64,000 nt of DNA from contig LR746270.1 in assembly GCA_902729315.2 (NCBI GenBank), positions 794,501 through 858,500 on the forward strand, given 5' to 3'. The notes under the pieces were generated by a model. That model worked only from the letters and a program-made list of their open reading frames with translations. It was not told the origin of the DNA and made no database searches. This DNA is from Spirodela intermedia (taxonomy: Eukaryota; Streptophyta; Magnoliopsida; Alismatales; Araceae). This document shows, piece by piece, positions 20,669-31,624 of this stretch. The position numbers and the translations under genes are program-made. How positions within the stretch are numbered: position 1 is the stretch's first letter; the number at the start of each line of letters is the position of its first letter.

Positions 20669-23600
20669 GTGCAGCAAATGGTTAACGGGGGAACACCTCC
20701 TGATACTAGGCAGGGGGGACGCAGCGGGAGGAAGAACGGGGAAGGAGGAAAGGAAGAAGAGATGCCTCCACTGCTCTCCGGCGTCCCCAAGGATACGCGC
20801 AGCCTCCGCTGCGTGCTCGTTGCGTCCATCGTCTCCGTCTTGTTTATCCTCGCCCTATCACTCTCACCTTCCTCCTCTTCTCTGTCTTCACCCTCCCGCT
20901 CCTCTCCGGCATCTTTTCTCCTCTCGAAGTCTGCTGCCGGCGTCGCCGCTTCTATCTTGTCCGGAATCCCCGGGCCTTACCCTCCCTCCCTCGCCTACCT
21001 CATTTCGGGCTCCGACGGGGACGCGGATCGCCTACTCCGACTCCTCTCCGCCGTCTACCATCCCAGGAACGTGTACCTCTTGCATCTCGACCTCGCTGCC
21101 TCGCAGGAACAGCGCCGCTCGTTCGCTCTCACTATCAGCTCCGTTCCGGTGTTCCGCTCCGCCAGCAACGTTCATGTCATCGGCAAGGCGGATTTCGCCG
21201 ATCGCCGGGGATCATCCGCTCTCTCCGCCGTGCTTCACGGCGCCGCCATTCTTCTACGACTGGGTGCCAATTGGGACTGGTTCATAAATCTTGACGCGTC
21301 GGACTACCCCCTCGTGACGCAGGATGGTACGTATTTATTCGTATTCTTTCGAGTAAAACCCGGACGGATGAATGCTCTTTGTCAAGTTCAATTAGTCGTG
21401 AAGACTGGAGTCTGCGGGGACTTTTGACCATTCTCACAAGACTAGGTTGATAAACTAATGGACATATTTTTTAAATTCCCAGTCGCTCATTTTCATATGA
21501 TTCTGATGTTGAGGCTACTCTGATAATAGTGTATATATTTTCAAATGGACAATTGTTTATTGACGTCTCGCTTGATTCCGACACCCCGAATCAAGGGCCC
21601 TAGGTTGCCTTCTGTGAAACTAGTTGTGGTGTTTTTTTATAAGACCTGCATTAGACTGGTGAAAAGAAATTCAGATTTTTTAAAATATGTATGCCACTGA
21701 ACAACCAATGTGAAAATTTTCATTAGGTATTTTGATGTATGGAGCATCTTATTCTTCTCACGATCTCCTCATTGGTTTCACCAATGTTTTATCGAAAGTA
21801 TCGTCAACATCATCAACCAGATGTCGTACTTTTATTTTTACAGAAGCGCCCAGACATTTGAGTCTAGGGTTTGTGGTTTCGAAATGGCATATGTTTTCCG
21901 GTTGATGAAAGGTTTGGACCACGACTGTGTGATATTTTGATGTTCTTTCTCCCGCATTCGCTTTCCATAGTTGTCTATGAACGGTGATACTGTATATCAT
22001 CCGTCTTTGGATGTCTGATGCCTGTGTGGATAATCCCATTATGGATTGCAGATATTCTCCACATATTTTCGTTCCTACCCAAAGATATAAATTTTGTTCA
22101 GCATTCTGGTCACATTGGTTGGAGAGAGTAAGCATATCTACCACACACCTTGAATCACCTCTATTGAGAATCAGCAGTATGGCTTGGTTTCTTATTGTAA
22201 ATACTTGCTTTGTCACAGATCCCGTCGAATAAAACCAGTTATTGTCGATTCTGGTCTGTACGACTCCTCTAAGAGTGATGTTATTTACGCTACACAGAAG
22301 AGGAATCTGCCAAATGCCTACAGATTATTCTCAGGTGACTATCTACTCGTGTCAAATTTTTTTTGAGAACATGTTGAGTTTTCCTTGAATCTTGGTTGTC
22401 AATGCGTGAAGCAGTGACCGAAGTACATGGTTTCATAACTGGAGGTAAAATGTAGATGGTCTCATAACTGGATGCGTCCTTTGGCATTATTATTTTTCCT
22501 GCTGTACTAGGTTTAATCTTACGGATATTTGACCAGGAAACCAGGTGACTTGCTGTTAATTATACTTCTTCCTCATTTGATCGGGGCTAATTCAAGGACC
22601 AAAAAAGAAACACTGTTGAATTTATTTTATTTACTCCATGTTACTGAGGCACCATTTGACATCTAACATTATATATGATGACCTCACTTGACCAAATTGG
22701 CAGAGTATTTTGAATCATCACGTAAAAAATAAATCTGAAGGCATGTTCATATGGTGCAAGTTTTATGGTGAGCAAGGTCGTAGATCAATAACTTACTACC
22801 TAGGCAACGAGAAGAGGGCATTAGGCATTGCCTAGGGAGACCAACTTTTTATTAATTTACATTTTTTTCAAACTGCTACCAGTCAACTAAGTAATGATAG
22901 ATTTGGCAAACTATGCATATAAGCGTAAGCATAATATTAATAGCAGAAAAATAAGTATATATGTTCAATAATATCCCGTAGTGACTGAAATGATTCTCAT
23001 TATTAAAATGCTTTTAATTTCATTTAAAATAATATTTTAAGATTATTCCCTTTTTTAAATGTACCAAAAATGCATACATTAATTTATAAACAACCAGGAT
23101 GCCTTAGGTGTTCAGAATGTCTTCTGCCTGGACATTATATAGGCATCACCTAGGTAAAGTCTTGAAATCTGGGATGTGACGTGTTTATGGGACATTTCAT
23201 AACTTCATTGTTTTAACTTATTAGGATTTCCCTTGAGATAATGTTAAATATTTCTTGCAAGTGACAAGTAACTATAGTTAAGATCCTGGAGCAGCTGGAA
23301 ATGGTTGAATCACCCTTCAGTTCTAACATTTGGGGCGTTTTCGTGTGCTATGATCATACTCTACTCTTGGGGCATTTTCGTATTTTAACAATTGGAGGAT
23401 ATTTTGCCCTTCGAAATGCATTCTTGATGGAGGTTTGACTTCGAGTCCGACTGCTACAGAACTGATAAAGTTTCCCCAAGTTCTTGTTGGAGCCCTTCCT
23501 CCTTACCTAATCCAAGGGCAATATGTGGTGCTTGCATACCCCACATTCGTGCACCCTTCCTGAGCCCATTTGTTCTCCTGTTCTTGAGGGAGCTCAAAAG

Positions 23601-26223
23601 ATGTGACTGCATGCGAGTTCAAAGGTTCTGCTATTGAGGCTATATCAATGGTGGGCATTTGTGGGCCAGATAGAGTTTCTGAAGGAATTCAAAAGTAGCT
23701 GAAAGGCTTCATGAGTAGGCTTGAAATGAAGATGATGAGTCCGGACATTCATCTGGCAACTGCAGAGAATGTCAAGCGATCCATGATATGTGTGGGGGGA
23801 ATCGGTTTCAATTATAAGTGAGAGGTTATTCCAAAAGTAGAGACTGAGCCGAGACTAGTAAAAGGCTGTCAGCAGTGTAAATGGATTGAAATTGTCGTAA
23901 TAGCAGCTCATGTTGCTTTCAATCACTCAGTCCCAAACTGTTCCTAAAACGAGGTTAACCATTCTTACTGCCTCTGGTATCCCTTCATTCTTTAGACCCA
24001 TTTTGAAAGGGGAGAAAAATAACTCAAACAGGAGAAGCCTCAGCCTGGTTGTGCTTTCCTTGTCTAAGGCCAGCAGACCATAGCCCCCATCATGTCTTCT
24101 AGCAGCAGCATCTTTACAATATTCCTCTACATTATTCTCACCAAAACCAAGAAAAAGGAACAAAAATTGAGAACACAGCTGACGAGGAATTCTGTTGTCG
24201 ATGCTATCTCCTTCCTGCAGTCTACTTTCTTTCTCACATGCCGGATTCGAAGTGGGATGCGGCTGCTAGCTATCAACACTCTCCTCTGCAGTCCATTGAG
24301 TTCTCCATCCCTTAGTTGTCGTTTATTACCATTACTCTGGTTGGTTTTCTCTCATCCTCCCATCCTCCCATCCTCCCATCCTCCCATCCTCTCATTTACA
24401 TTCATTGAAAGAGTGTAAGATGACCACAGTTCCTATCTCATCTGACGTCCGCTGTCTCTGTTTAATGTCTGCTGTGCCCCCCACCCTAGTCAATAAGGAA
24501 GGGAATGACACTGTCCTAGTGACTGATGGGGGGAATCCCCTCTTCTCCATCTTATTCTTCATCATATCTGTGGCGAACAGAGCAAGTGGGAAGTTAGCAA
24601 ACAGCTCATCAAGAATGTGGCTATCTGGACCCTCTCTATCAGTTTGCCCCCGTTATTTTTAGGTTCTTTCCTCCCTCAGTTGCCTGAAAATCATGAACTC
24701 CCTTTTTGCCATCCTCACCTTTAGTTTGTCAGGTATCCCTCCATTACTTCTTAGGGCCTGCTGGCTGACTGCTCACCTGCTCTTCCCCTTCTGCCTCCTT
24801 TCTGGCTTCTCTATCAATTGTTTCCCCTACGTTTGCAGTGTGTTGACAACATGTAGTTGGACCAATTGGTCTCATCTTCTTCTTTATGGATCAGTGTTCC
24901 CACCTGACTTCGCCGCCCAATTTAACTGGTATCAGCCCATTAAAATCTCCAACCCAGATATCTATAGTAACGAATTATTTGGATCAGACCATATCCAAAA
25001 TCTGATAGGATAAATGACCTTATCAATGATGAGAGAATCCAAGTGACGACCTGAGAGAGGAAGGAAGATCATCCCATTTCAAACTTATAGGGTAGAATGG
25101 TGAAACAGAGTCATTCAGGGCTTGGACGTCAACCCAGGTGCAGCAAGGGCAAAGGTTAGCTTCTCATGAAGCTTATATGAACCTCCAGACCGATCTCCTT
25201 TTGGGTGAAACCCTTAAATTTAAGGTGCTCAGTGTGAAACAGAGACAAAATAATATATATATATATATATGTATGTTATTTTAAATTTAAAATATTTTCT
25301 AGCAAAGGCCTCCTCATTTGATGATGCAGTGAAAGGAAGATTTTTTGTGGCAATGAACAGAGATTCTTGGATCGCATCGATTTGGGAGGAAGATCTTGAT
25401 CGGGCATAGTTCTTAACACTGTCTTTTGCCGCCCATTGCATGCAAATTCTGGGTTGATGTTCTTGAGCTTTTCTATCACGTACTCCCTTCTGACCAAAAA
25501 GGGTAACCTTATTCCACAATTGTTTTCATTTCAATGTAGAAATAAGACAGAAACCAATCCTGGCAGGCTCTTACTCGATCTTCCTTTCTTTTCTGATTCT
25601 AGTTAGCCATCGCCGTCATTTTATCACTGAGATGTGTATGATTGTCTTAGTTTGACTCTATCATCTATTATAATGGGTTCTTTCTTTCTTTTCTTATAGG
25701 GTCAGGATCAGTCATACTTAGCCGGAAATTTCTGGATTTCTGCATTCTGGGCGTTGACAATCTGCCGAGGACCCTGCTGATGTATTACGCCAACATACCT
25801 TCATCGCACAGAAATTACTTCCAGACCCTCCTCTGCAACTCCATCCAGTTCAATGGCTCCATAGTCAACCACAACCTGCGGTACACGGCGTGGGATGAGC
25901 CCAGGCGGCAGGACCTTCCGCGGGTGCTCTCCTCGGCTGATCTCGGCAACATGACTCAGAGCAGGGCGGCATTTGGTGCCCGCTTTGAGAGGAACAGCTC
26001 CGTCCTTGACCAGATTGATCGGGAGCTGTTGAATCGCCGGCCAGGCCGGATCGTCCCCGGCGGGTGGTGCTTGGGGGACGGCGGCGCCGACGGCGACCCA
26101 TGCTCTGTCTGGGGGAGCGCTGAGGTTCTGAGGCCGGGTCCGGGAGCTAAGAGGCTAGAGAATCTGGTTGTGGAGCTCCTGGCTGGTGATTCCTTCCATT
26201 CCAATCAGTGTAAATGGGAATGA
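20669..26223 (+). CDS. GT14-family glycosyltransferase (GlcAT14/Core-2 I-branching type)
   Basis: Four exons, 20669-21326, 22052-22127, 22219-22334 and 25700-26223 (TGA), agree in phase (1, 0/2, 1). The product is 457 aa from the ATG at 20669, or 426 aa from an in-frame ATG at 20762, closer to the family's usual size. After the second start comes a type II signal anchor, RCVLVASIVSVLFILALSL, so the enzyme sits in the Golgi facing the lumen. The Branch domain shows FINLDASDYPLVTQD, DINFVQHSGHIGW, IKPVIVDSGLYDS and VDNLPRTLLMYYANI. Plant members studied (GlcAT14A-C) add beta-glucuronic acid to arabinogalactan proteins, and that activity is inferred here by family. Intron 3 is unusually long (3365 bp). 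The gene is divergent from ZNHIT3. Confidence 0.9.
22335..25699 (+). other. Large third intron of GT14 gene
   Basis: It starts GTGACT after ..RLFSG and ends TTATAG/G. Contents: AT-rich DNA to about 23200, then mixed-composition DNA (23300-25250) with no conserved frame, likely an old transposon insertion of unknown type. It also holds a short tandem array of CATCCTCC (24354-24394, about five copies) and a (TA)n run at 25252-25270. The minus strand near 24930-25000 has GDFN-like residues reminiscent of LINE endonucleases, but too little to call. Confidence 0.55.
24354..24394. repeat. 8-bp tandem repeat (CATCCTCC)
   Basis: Five perfect or near-perfect head-to-tail copies of CATCCTCC within the GT14 intron. 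Confidence 0.92.
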
Positions 26224-26319
26224 GAGGTGAAGGTGCCGTCCTGCTACTGCAGCTGACCTGACCCGGTCCAACTGATGGTAGAATGCGATCAGATTCTTCT
26301 GTGACTTTCAGTTTTACTC

Positions 26320-26655
26320 CTCTCTCTTACTCTCTCTCTCACTCGTGTTCTCCCTCTCTCTCCCTCTCTCTCTTACTCTCTCTCTCTCTCTTATTCTCCC
26401 TCTCTCTCCCTCTCTCTCTTCATAGTCTCTCTCTCCCTCTCTCTTACTCTCTCTCTCTCTCTCTCTCCCTCTCTTCATAGTCCCTCTCTACCTCTCTCTC
26501 TCTCTTTATAGTCTCTCCCTCCCTCTCTCTCTCTCTTCATAGTCTCTCTCTCCCTCTTTCTCTCTCTCTCTTCATAGTCTCTCTCTCCCTCTCTCTCCCT
26601 CTCTCTCTCTCTCTCTTCATAGTCTCTCTCTCCCTCTCTCTCTCTCTCTTCATAG

Positions 26656-26689
<34 letters not shown>

Positions 26690-26692
26690 ATT
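26320..26692. repeat. Polypyrimidine minisatellite (CT-rich, ~30-45-bp units)
   Basis: About 370 bp of almost pure C/T on the plus strand. Within it, the motif TTCATAGTCTCTCTCTCCCTC, cut short in some copies, recurs at least seven times (near 26420, 26473, 26537, 26570, 26615, 26649; a TTTATAG variant near 26505), spaced about 30-50 bp. It starts about 100 bp after the GT14 stop codon, probably in or just beyond the 3' UTR. Long purine/pyrimidine mirror tracts like this can form triplex (H-DNA). Confidence 0.93.
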
Positions 26693-27481
26693 CCATTCTT
26701 GGAAATGGGTCCTTCTGACCCTACGTGGGTTACAATGGGGCCGACCCAATTTCGGACTCTCCCTATGTGCCTTTTAAGGCCCGAACATAGTTCACAGAAA
26801 TTTAAGAAGACGGGCTCTGCGCAGACCACATGTGAACCTTTTTTCCGGAGAGAGAGAGAGAGAGAGAGAGGAGGACCGCAGACTCTCGAGCCTCACAGTA
26901 GCATGCAGGCGTCCTCACCTCGGATCAGTCTCTTTCTCATCGTACAGTCTGACTGCTTTACGTGTTCCTCCGTCTCGTTCACACCCTCCGCCGTCGCTGT
27001 TCTCTCTCTCTCTCTCTCCCATTATTAAAGCAGCAGATGAGAAAGTGAACGAGAACATGGAAGAGAGAGAGAGAGAGTGAGAGAGGGATTCCAGTGGAGG
27101 CTTGTCTCGTGGAGAGGGGGGCTGGATTCACCGGAACAATTAAGGAAAGAATAAGATAGAGGATTAAGTGGATGGTCTTAGAGTTGGGGGATGAGAAGAC
27201 ACACCATCATCACGTTGATCCCACTGCCATGAGCGTTGGGTAGGGCACCGGTGGTGGCTAACACTTTCTTATAAACGATAATGGCCACGGAGGTCGATGG
27301 GGCTGGCAGGTCAACCCAGAGCCCAGTTAGCTGTTCCATGCCTAGTCACCGCTGTTCATGCCCAGAAGCTCAATGCCAGCTCATCTCTCTATCTCTTTCT
27401 CTCTCAATATCAGCTGGCGAAGTCTCGCCAAGTCAAATACAGGCCTCACCATCACTTAGAAGCCCGCAGTGCCGTTCCGAC

Positions 27482-27530
<49 letters not shown>

Positions 27531-28310
27531 GCCTGGGAAGTTTTCTGCAACTAGAAGCTAAACCTAACCGGCACTCCACGGGCATGTAGAAGACGACAAG
27601 AGGAGCAGAATCGTCTCCTGGTTTTTGGGCCAAGCCATCTCGGGCCTGACTGGATTTGTGTCGAAATCGGCCAAATCTAGAAGCCAAGAAAATAAATAAA
27701 AAAAGAATGTTCATCCATTTAATTGACATGATGGGTCTTAAAGACGGCGATCTGATATGGGGGGGCATTCCACATTCTCTTACCGACGTGGGAAGGAGCA
27801 TTAATTGTCATAATGTCGCACCTATTTGCTCAATAAACAGAATAAAATTTACGCCCTTCGATCTTAGAATCTGCCAGATCCGCGATTTTGTCGTGATTAA
27901 AGGAGTAAAAATATATATTTTTTATGCTATCTAAGCGCCGGGCTTTGATCGTTTTGGCGCCGGGCTGACCATCCTCTCTCTCTCCCTCTCTCGGCCTCTG
28001 TCGCTCACCTATTTATTCACCCGCGACTCCTTGCTCTTCCATCATCCTTAGAGCGACAAACCCACGGCGCCTCACTCACTCTCTCTCTCTCTCTCTCTCG
28101 CTCTCTGAGTGTCTCTAAGGGGATCGCTCGCTTTCTCACTAGCTCTTGTGGGTGTGCAACTGCGGTGTGAGAGCCGCTCATGCGTTTTCTCTCCAATACC
28201 CACTCAGATATTGAACTCCCACTGCTTGATTAATCTTCACCTGCTGTTCCTCCCCTGATCTTGTTCCCTCCGATCTTCCTCCCTCTCCTCCGACGAAGGC
28301 ACTAGCTGCC
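26693..28310. other. Intergenic region and YUCCA promoter
   Basis: No gene supported. It contains several GA or CT tracts (26851-26870, 27005-27019, 27062-27080, 27482-27529, 28078-28100). The last is about 210 bp before the YUCCA start codon, and a CTATTTATT sequence near 28008 is a possible TATA-like element. Short frames across 27281-27934 show no family resemblance. Confidence 0.55.
27482..27529. repeat. (GA)n microsatellite
   Basis: About 23 GA units, one of the longest in the window, about 0.8 kb before the YUCCA start. Confidence 0.95.
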
Positions 28311-29660
28311 ATGGCCTCGCGGGACTCATCTGATCGAGACGGTCTCTCGCGGCGGTGCGTGTGGGTGAACGGACCGGTCATCGTCGGCGCGGGGCCTTCG
28401 GGGCTCGCCGTCGGCGCCAGCCTCCAGGCGCGCGGCGTGCCCTTCGTCATCCTCGAGCGCTCCCACTGCATCGCCTCCCTCTGGCAGAAGCGCACCTACG
28501 ACCGCCTCCGCCTGCACCTCCCCAAGCAATTCTGCCAGCTCCCCGGCATGCCCTTCCCCGACAACTTCCCCAAGTACCCCACCAGGAAGCATTTCATCGA
28601 GTATCTCGAATCCTACTCCACGAAATTCGATCTCAATCCTCGCTTCAACGAGTGCGTTCAGTCGGCCAAGTACGACGAGACGTGCGGGCTCTGGCGGGTC
28701 AGGACGGTCGCCGGCGACGGCGCCACCGCCGCCGAGGTGGAGTACATCTGCCGGTGGCTGGTAGTGGCGACGGGGGAGAACGCCGAGAGACTGGTGCCGG
28801 ACATCGAAGGGCTTCAAGACTTCGCCGGCGAAGTAATCCACGCCTGCGACTACAAGTCCGGCAAGGAGTACCGGGGGAAGAAGGTCCTCGTGGTCGGCTG
28901 CGGCAACTCCGGCATGGAGCTCTCCCTCGACCTCGCCCACCACTCGGCCTTCCCTTCCATGGTTGTCCGAGACTCGGTAAGCACAGAAACCCCCCAATCT
29001 CCCTCTGCGATTTCTCAACCAAGAACAGAGGATATTAACGGGTCAATGGTGGAACAGGTGCACGTCCTGCCAAGGGAAGTTCTGGGGAAGTCAACGTTCG
29101 AGCTGGCAGCGTTCCTGATGAAGTGGCTTCCGTTGCGGCTGGTCGACAGGATCCTCCTGCTCCTGTCGTGGCTGGTCCTGGGCAACGTGCAGAAGCTCGG
29201 CCTCCGGCGGCCCCCAATGGGCCCCCTCGAGCTCAAGTACGCCGGCGGCAAGACCCCCGTTTTGGACATCGGCGCCGTGGGGAAGATCAGGTCTGGCGAG
29301 GTCGCCGTCGTTCCGGCGGTGCGGAGGTTCTTCCGCTCCAAGGTCGAGCTCGCCGACGGCCGGATGATGGACATCGACGCCGTCGTTCTGGCCACCGGGT
29401 ACCGCAGCAACATCCCCTTCTGGTTACAGGAGACCGATTTCTTCTGCAAGAACGGCTTCCCCAAGCAGCCCTTCCCCAACGGCTGGAGAGGACGATCGGG
29501 GTTGTACGCAGTGGGGTTCACGAGGAGGGGTATCTCCGGGGCTGCGCTCGACGCCACGAGGATTGCCGACGACATCGCCGGACTCTGGAGAGAGGAGACG
29601 GGGGAGGCGAAGAGCCTCGTCGGCTGCCGACAGAGACACGTCTACTCACTGGTCAAATGA
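28311..29660 (+). CDS. YUC: YUCCA flavin-containing monooxygenase (auxin biosynthesis)
   Basis: Two exons, 28311-28976 and 29058-29660, joined in phase 0, give 422 aa, the usual YUCCA size. It converts indole-3-pyruvate to indole-3-acetic acid using FAD, NADPH and O2. Visible motifs: FAD-binding GAGPSG after [10 protein letters not shown], the FMO-identifying segment [19 protein letters not shown]-binding [13 protein letters not shown], and ATGYRSNIP near the C-terminus. The leader [16 protein letters not shown] is like the YUC3/5/7/8/9 clade, suggesting that subgroup. The ATG lies in a strong context (GCCATGGCC). The 81-bp intron (28977-29057) has no stop and is a multiple of three, so the frame reads through; but MVVRDS / [10 protein letters not shown] is contiguous in the family, so the intron is normally removed. 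Confidence 0.95.
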   Translation: MASRDSSDRDGLSRRCVWVNGPVIVGAGPSGLAVGASLQARGVPFVILERSHCIASLWQKRTYDRLRLHLPKQFCQLPGMPFPDNFPKYPTRKHFIEYLESYSTKFDLNPRFNECVQSAKYDETCGLWRVRTVAGDGATAAEVEYICRWLVVATGENAERLVPDIEGLQDFAGEVIHACDYKSGKEYRGKKVLVVGCGNSGMELSLDLAHHSAFPSMVVRDSVSTETPQSPSAISQPRTEDINGSMVEQVHVLPREVLGKSTFELAAFLMKWLPLRLVDRILLLLSWLVLGNVQKLGLRRPPMGPLELKYAGGKTPVLDIGAVGKIRSGEVAVVPAVRRFFRSKVELADGRMMDIDAVVLATGYRSNIPFWLQETDFFCKNGFPKQPFPNGWRGRSGLYAVGFTRRGISGAALDATRIADDIAGLWREETGEAKSLVGCRQRHVYSLVK

Positions 29661-30097
29661 GGTCACCATTCTTTCTCTGCCGTCACCTCTGTACAACGCT
29701 GTAAAAAGGACAAAGAAGCACCTTCCCCCATCTGGTTTTATCCTGCTGGCCCAAGTTTTTGACACTGAATGGGTCACATTGTAGACGAAGGTCCTTTGGA
29801 GATTGACGAGGACTCCTCTTCAACCCCAATCGAAAAAATGTTCCTTTCCATCTCCAGTCCTTCTCTCTGGTTATGCAGGGGATGGACCGTCGTCCTCCAA
29901 GATGACTCTGTCCTCGTTCTGTCAGAGAAAAAGGATCTCGGCCCATGATGCAGCTGGATGCCATCAATCCTGCCAAAGATTCCTCCCCACCTTAGAATTA
30001 TTTCCGAGAAGGAAATAAAGCTCCGGCCCTCCCCCCCGTCGCAACGGTCATCTTGCACCCATTCTACACTCACAACACAGTCCCACCGATATCCCCA

Positions 30098-30147
<50 letters not shown>

Positions 30148-31624
30148 AATCAATCAATCTTTCTATCTCTATCTCTATCTGTACCTCTATCTCTCTGTGG
30201 GAGCCCACATTCCGAGAAGGCAGGATCATCCCCCGCCGCCCCTGCTCTCTGGAACTTACTGTGTGGGATCTCGCCTGCCTAACATCGATTCCCACCAATG
30301 ACGCGTCGACGTCGGCAGCCGACCACGTAGATCTCAAAGAAATAGTCAACGGCTTCCCTCAGCTCGATCTCCCACTTAGATCGTGCGCTTTTCCACGTCT
30401 TAAAGCAGAAAAAAATTAAAGGGCACTGGAATCGCCCTCAAGATTCTACGATGCCACTAAGAAATAATTATCACCAGTTACTTAATGGGTACTTACTGAT
30501 AGACATACTTTTGTCTTATAATGGATCCCACGGGATTTGCGCCCGCCACGGCTGGCAGTCCGCGGCTAGAGATTAATTACTGAAAGGGATACGATAGTGA
30601 AATATATAGTTTTAGGATAATGTGGCATTCAATGAGCAAAGCCCATCCGCTTTTGGTCCCCCTGTTCATCAGCCCCGCAGGCCTCTTCATTCCGAGGTCG
30701 ACGGCTGCCCTCGACTGCTTCACACGTAGACGAGGAGGTCCCTGCGACACGGAGGCCCTCCTTCTCTTGGCGATCGCCTCATCCACGTCTCTCTCTCTCC
30801 GTATGCTTCCACGTCTGTCGACCTTTCACTCTCTACAGTCAACGGTCGCCGGCATTCATGCAGTGGCTACGCGTACGGGATGGGGATGTCAACCAGGGCC
30901 GCCGAATCTAACCGTTGACTCATGGGGGACCCCCTATCCATAGGGCCGTTGGTACGGAACTATGGTCCGTATGTAGTGATATCCATGCATGAACGTCCAC
31001 TTCCCGGAAGCCGTCCGGAGTCGAACACTTGATGAAGGACGGCGGCGGCGGCGGTTGCCCAAATCTGTTGGTACGAAACTATGGTCCGTATGTAGCAATA
31101 TCTGTTCGTGCACGTGCGCGTGCACCACGTCGGGGGCTAGCCGTCGGCACGTCGACTTCGTACAAGCCGCCCGGAGTTGGTCACTTGATGATGGACGGCG
31201 GCGGCGACGGCGATGACGGCGTCGGCGGCTGCCTATCCATCAGTTGACTGAATTCCTAGGAATCCGGTGGGCTGTCCAGAATATAATACTCGACGTACGT
31301 GGCGTGTAGACTGGGCGTTATTAATCTGGAGGCCCAAACTCCACTACGTGGGCCTGGGATGTGAAGAGATTTTTGTGCGGAAACCAGGTGCTCGGTTTAA
31401 TGGTCTTTCATGGGCCGACTTAACGATAGCTGGGCCTGGGTTTCCCAGATTTGTCTTTCTGGTTAAAACGATTCCCCAAAATGGATACCAAACACTAAGC
31501 CTCCCGTAAGATTTACCATGGTCCGGCGGAGCAGCGAAATCGCGTATAAAGAAAGGAGTCCCACCGCTGCTCTCTGTGGAATACGCCTTCGCTTAGCTCA
31601 CGTCTGTGTCTGCCGATCGCCGGA
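29661..31624. other. Intergenic region between YUCCA and NDUFA9
   Basis: No gene supported. Notable contents: a (CT)n tract at about 30101-30140 followed by imperfect CTAT/CAAT repeats to 30195, and an imperfect two-copy tandem repeat at 30949-31215 (separate entry). Short frames around 30620-30943 and 31267-31509 resemble nothing I know. Confidence 0.5.
30949..31215. repeat. Imperfect tandem duplication (two copies, ~120-155 bp offset)
   Basis: GGTACGGAACTATGGTCCGT.. at 30951 recurs as GGTACGAAACTATGGTCCGT.. at 31070. CGGAGTCGAACACTTGATGA near 31016, leading into a GGC-rich run, recurs as CGGAGTTGGTCACTTGATGA near 31172. The offset grows from 119 to about 156 bp, so the second copy carries an internal insertion. 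Confidence 0.85.

Noticed and set aside
24900-25010. LINE endonuclease (GDFN motif) on the minus strand
   Set aside because: Only one short motif-like match in a broken frame; not enough to call an element.
26283-26749. Ser-Leu-rich and Arg-Glu-rich open frames in the CT minisatellite
   Set aside because: Simple translation of (CT)n/(GA)n repeats; no sign of coding.
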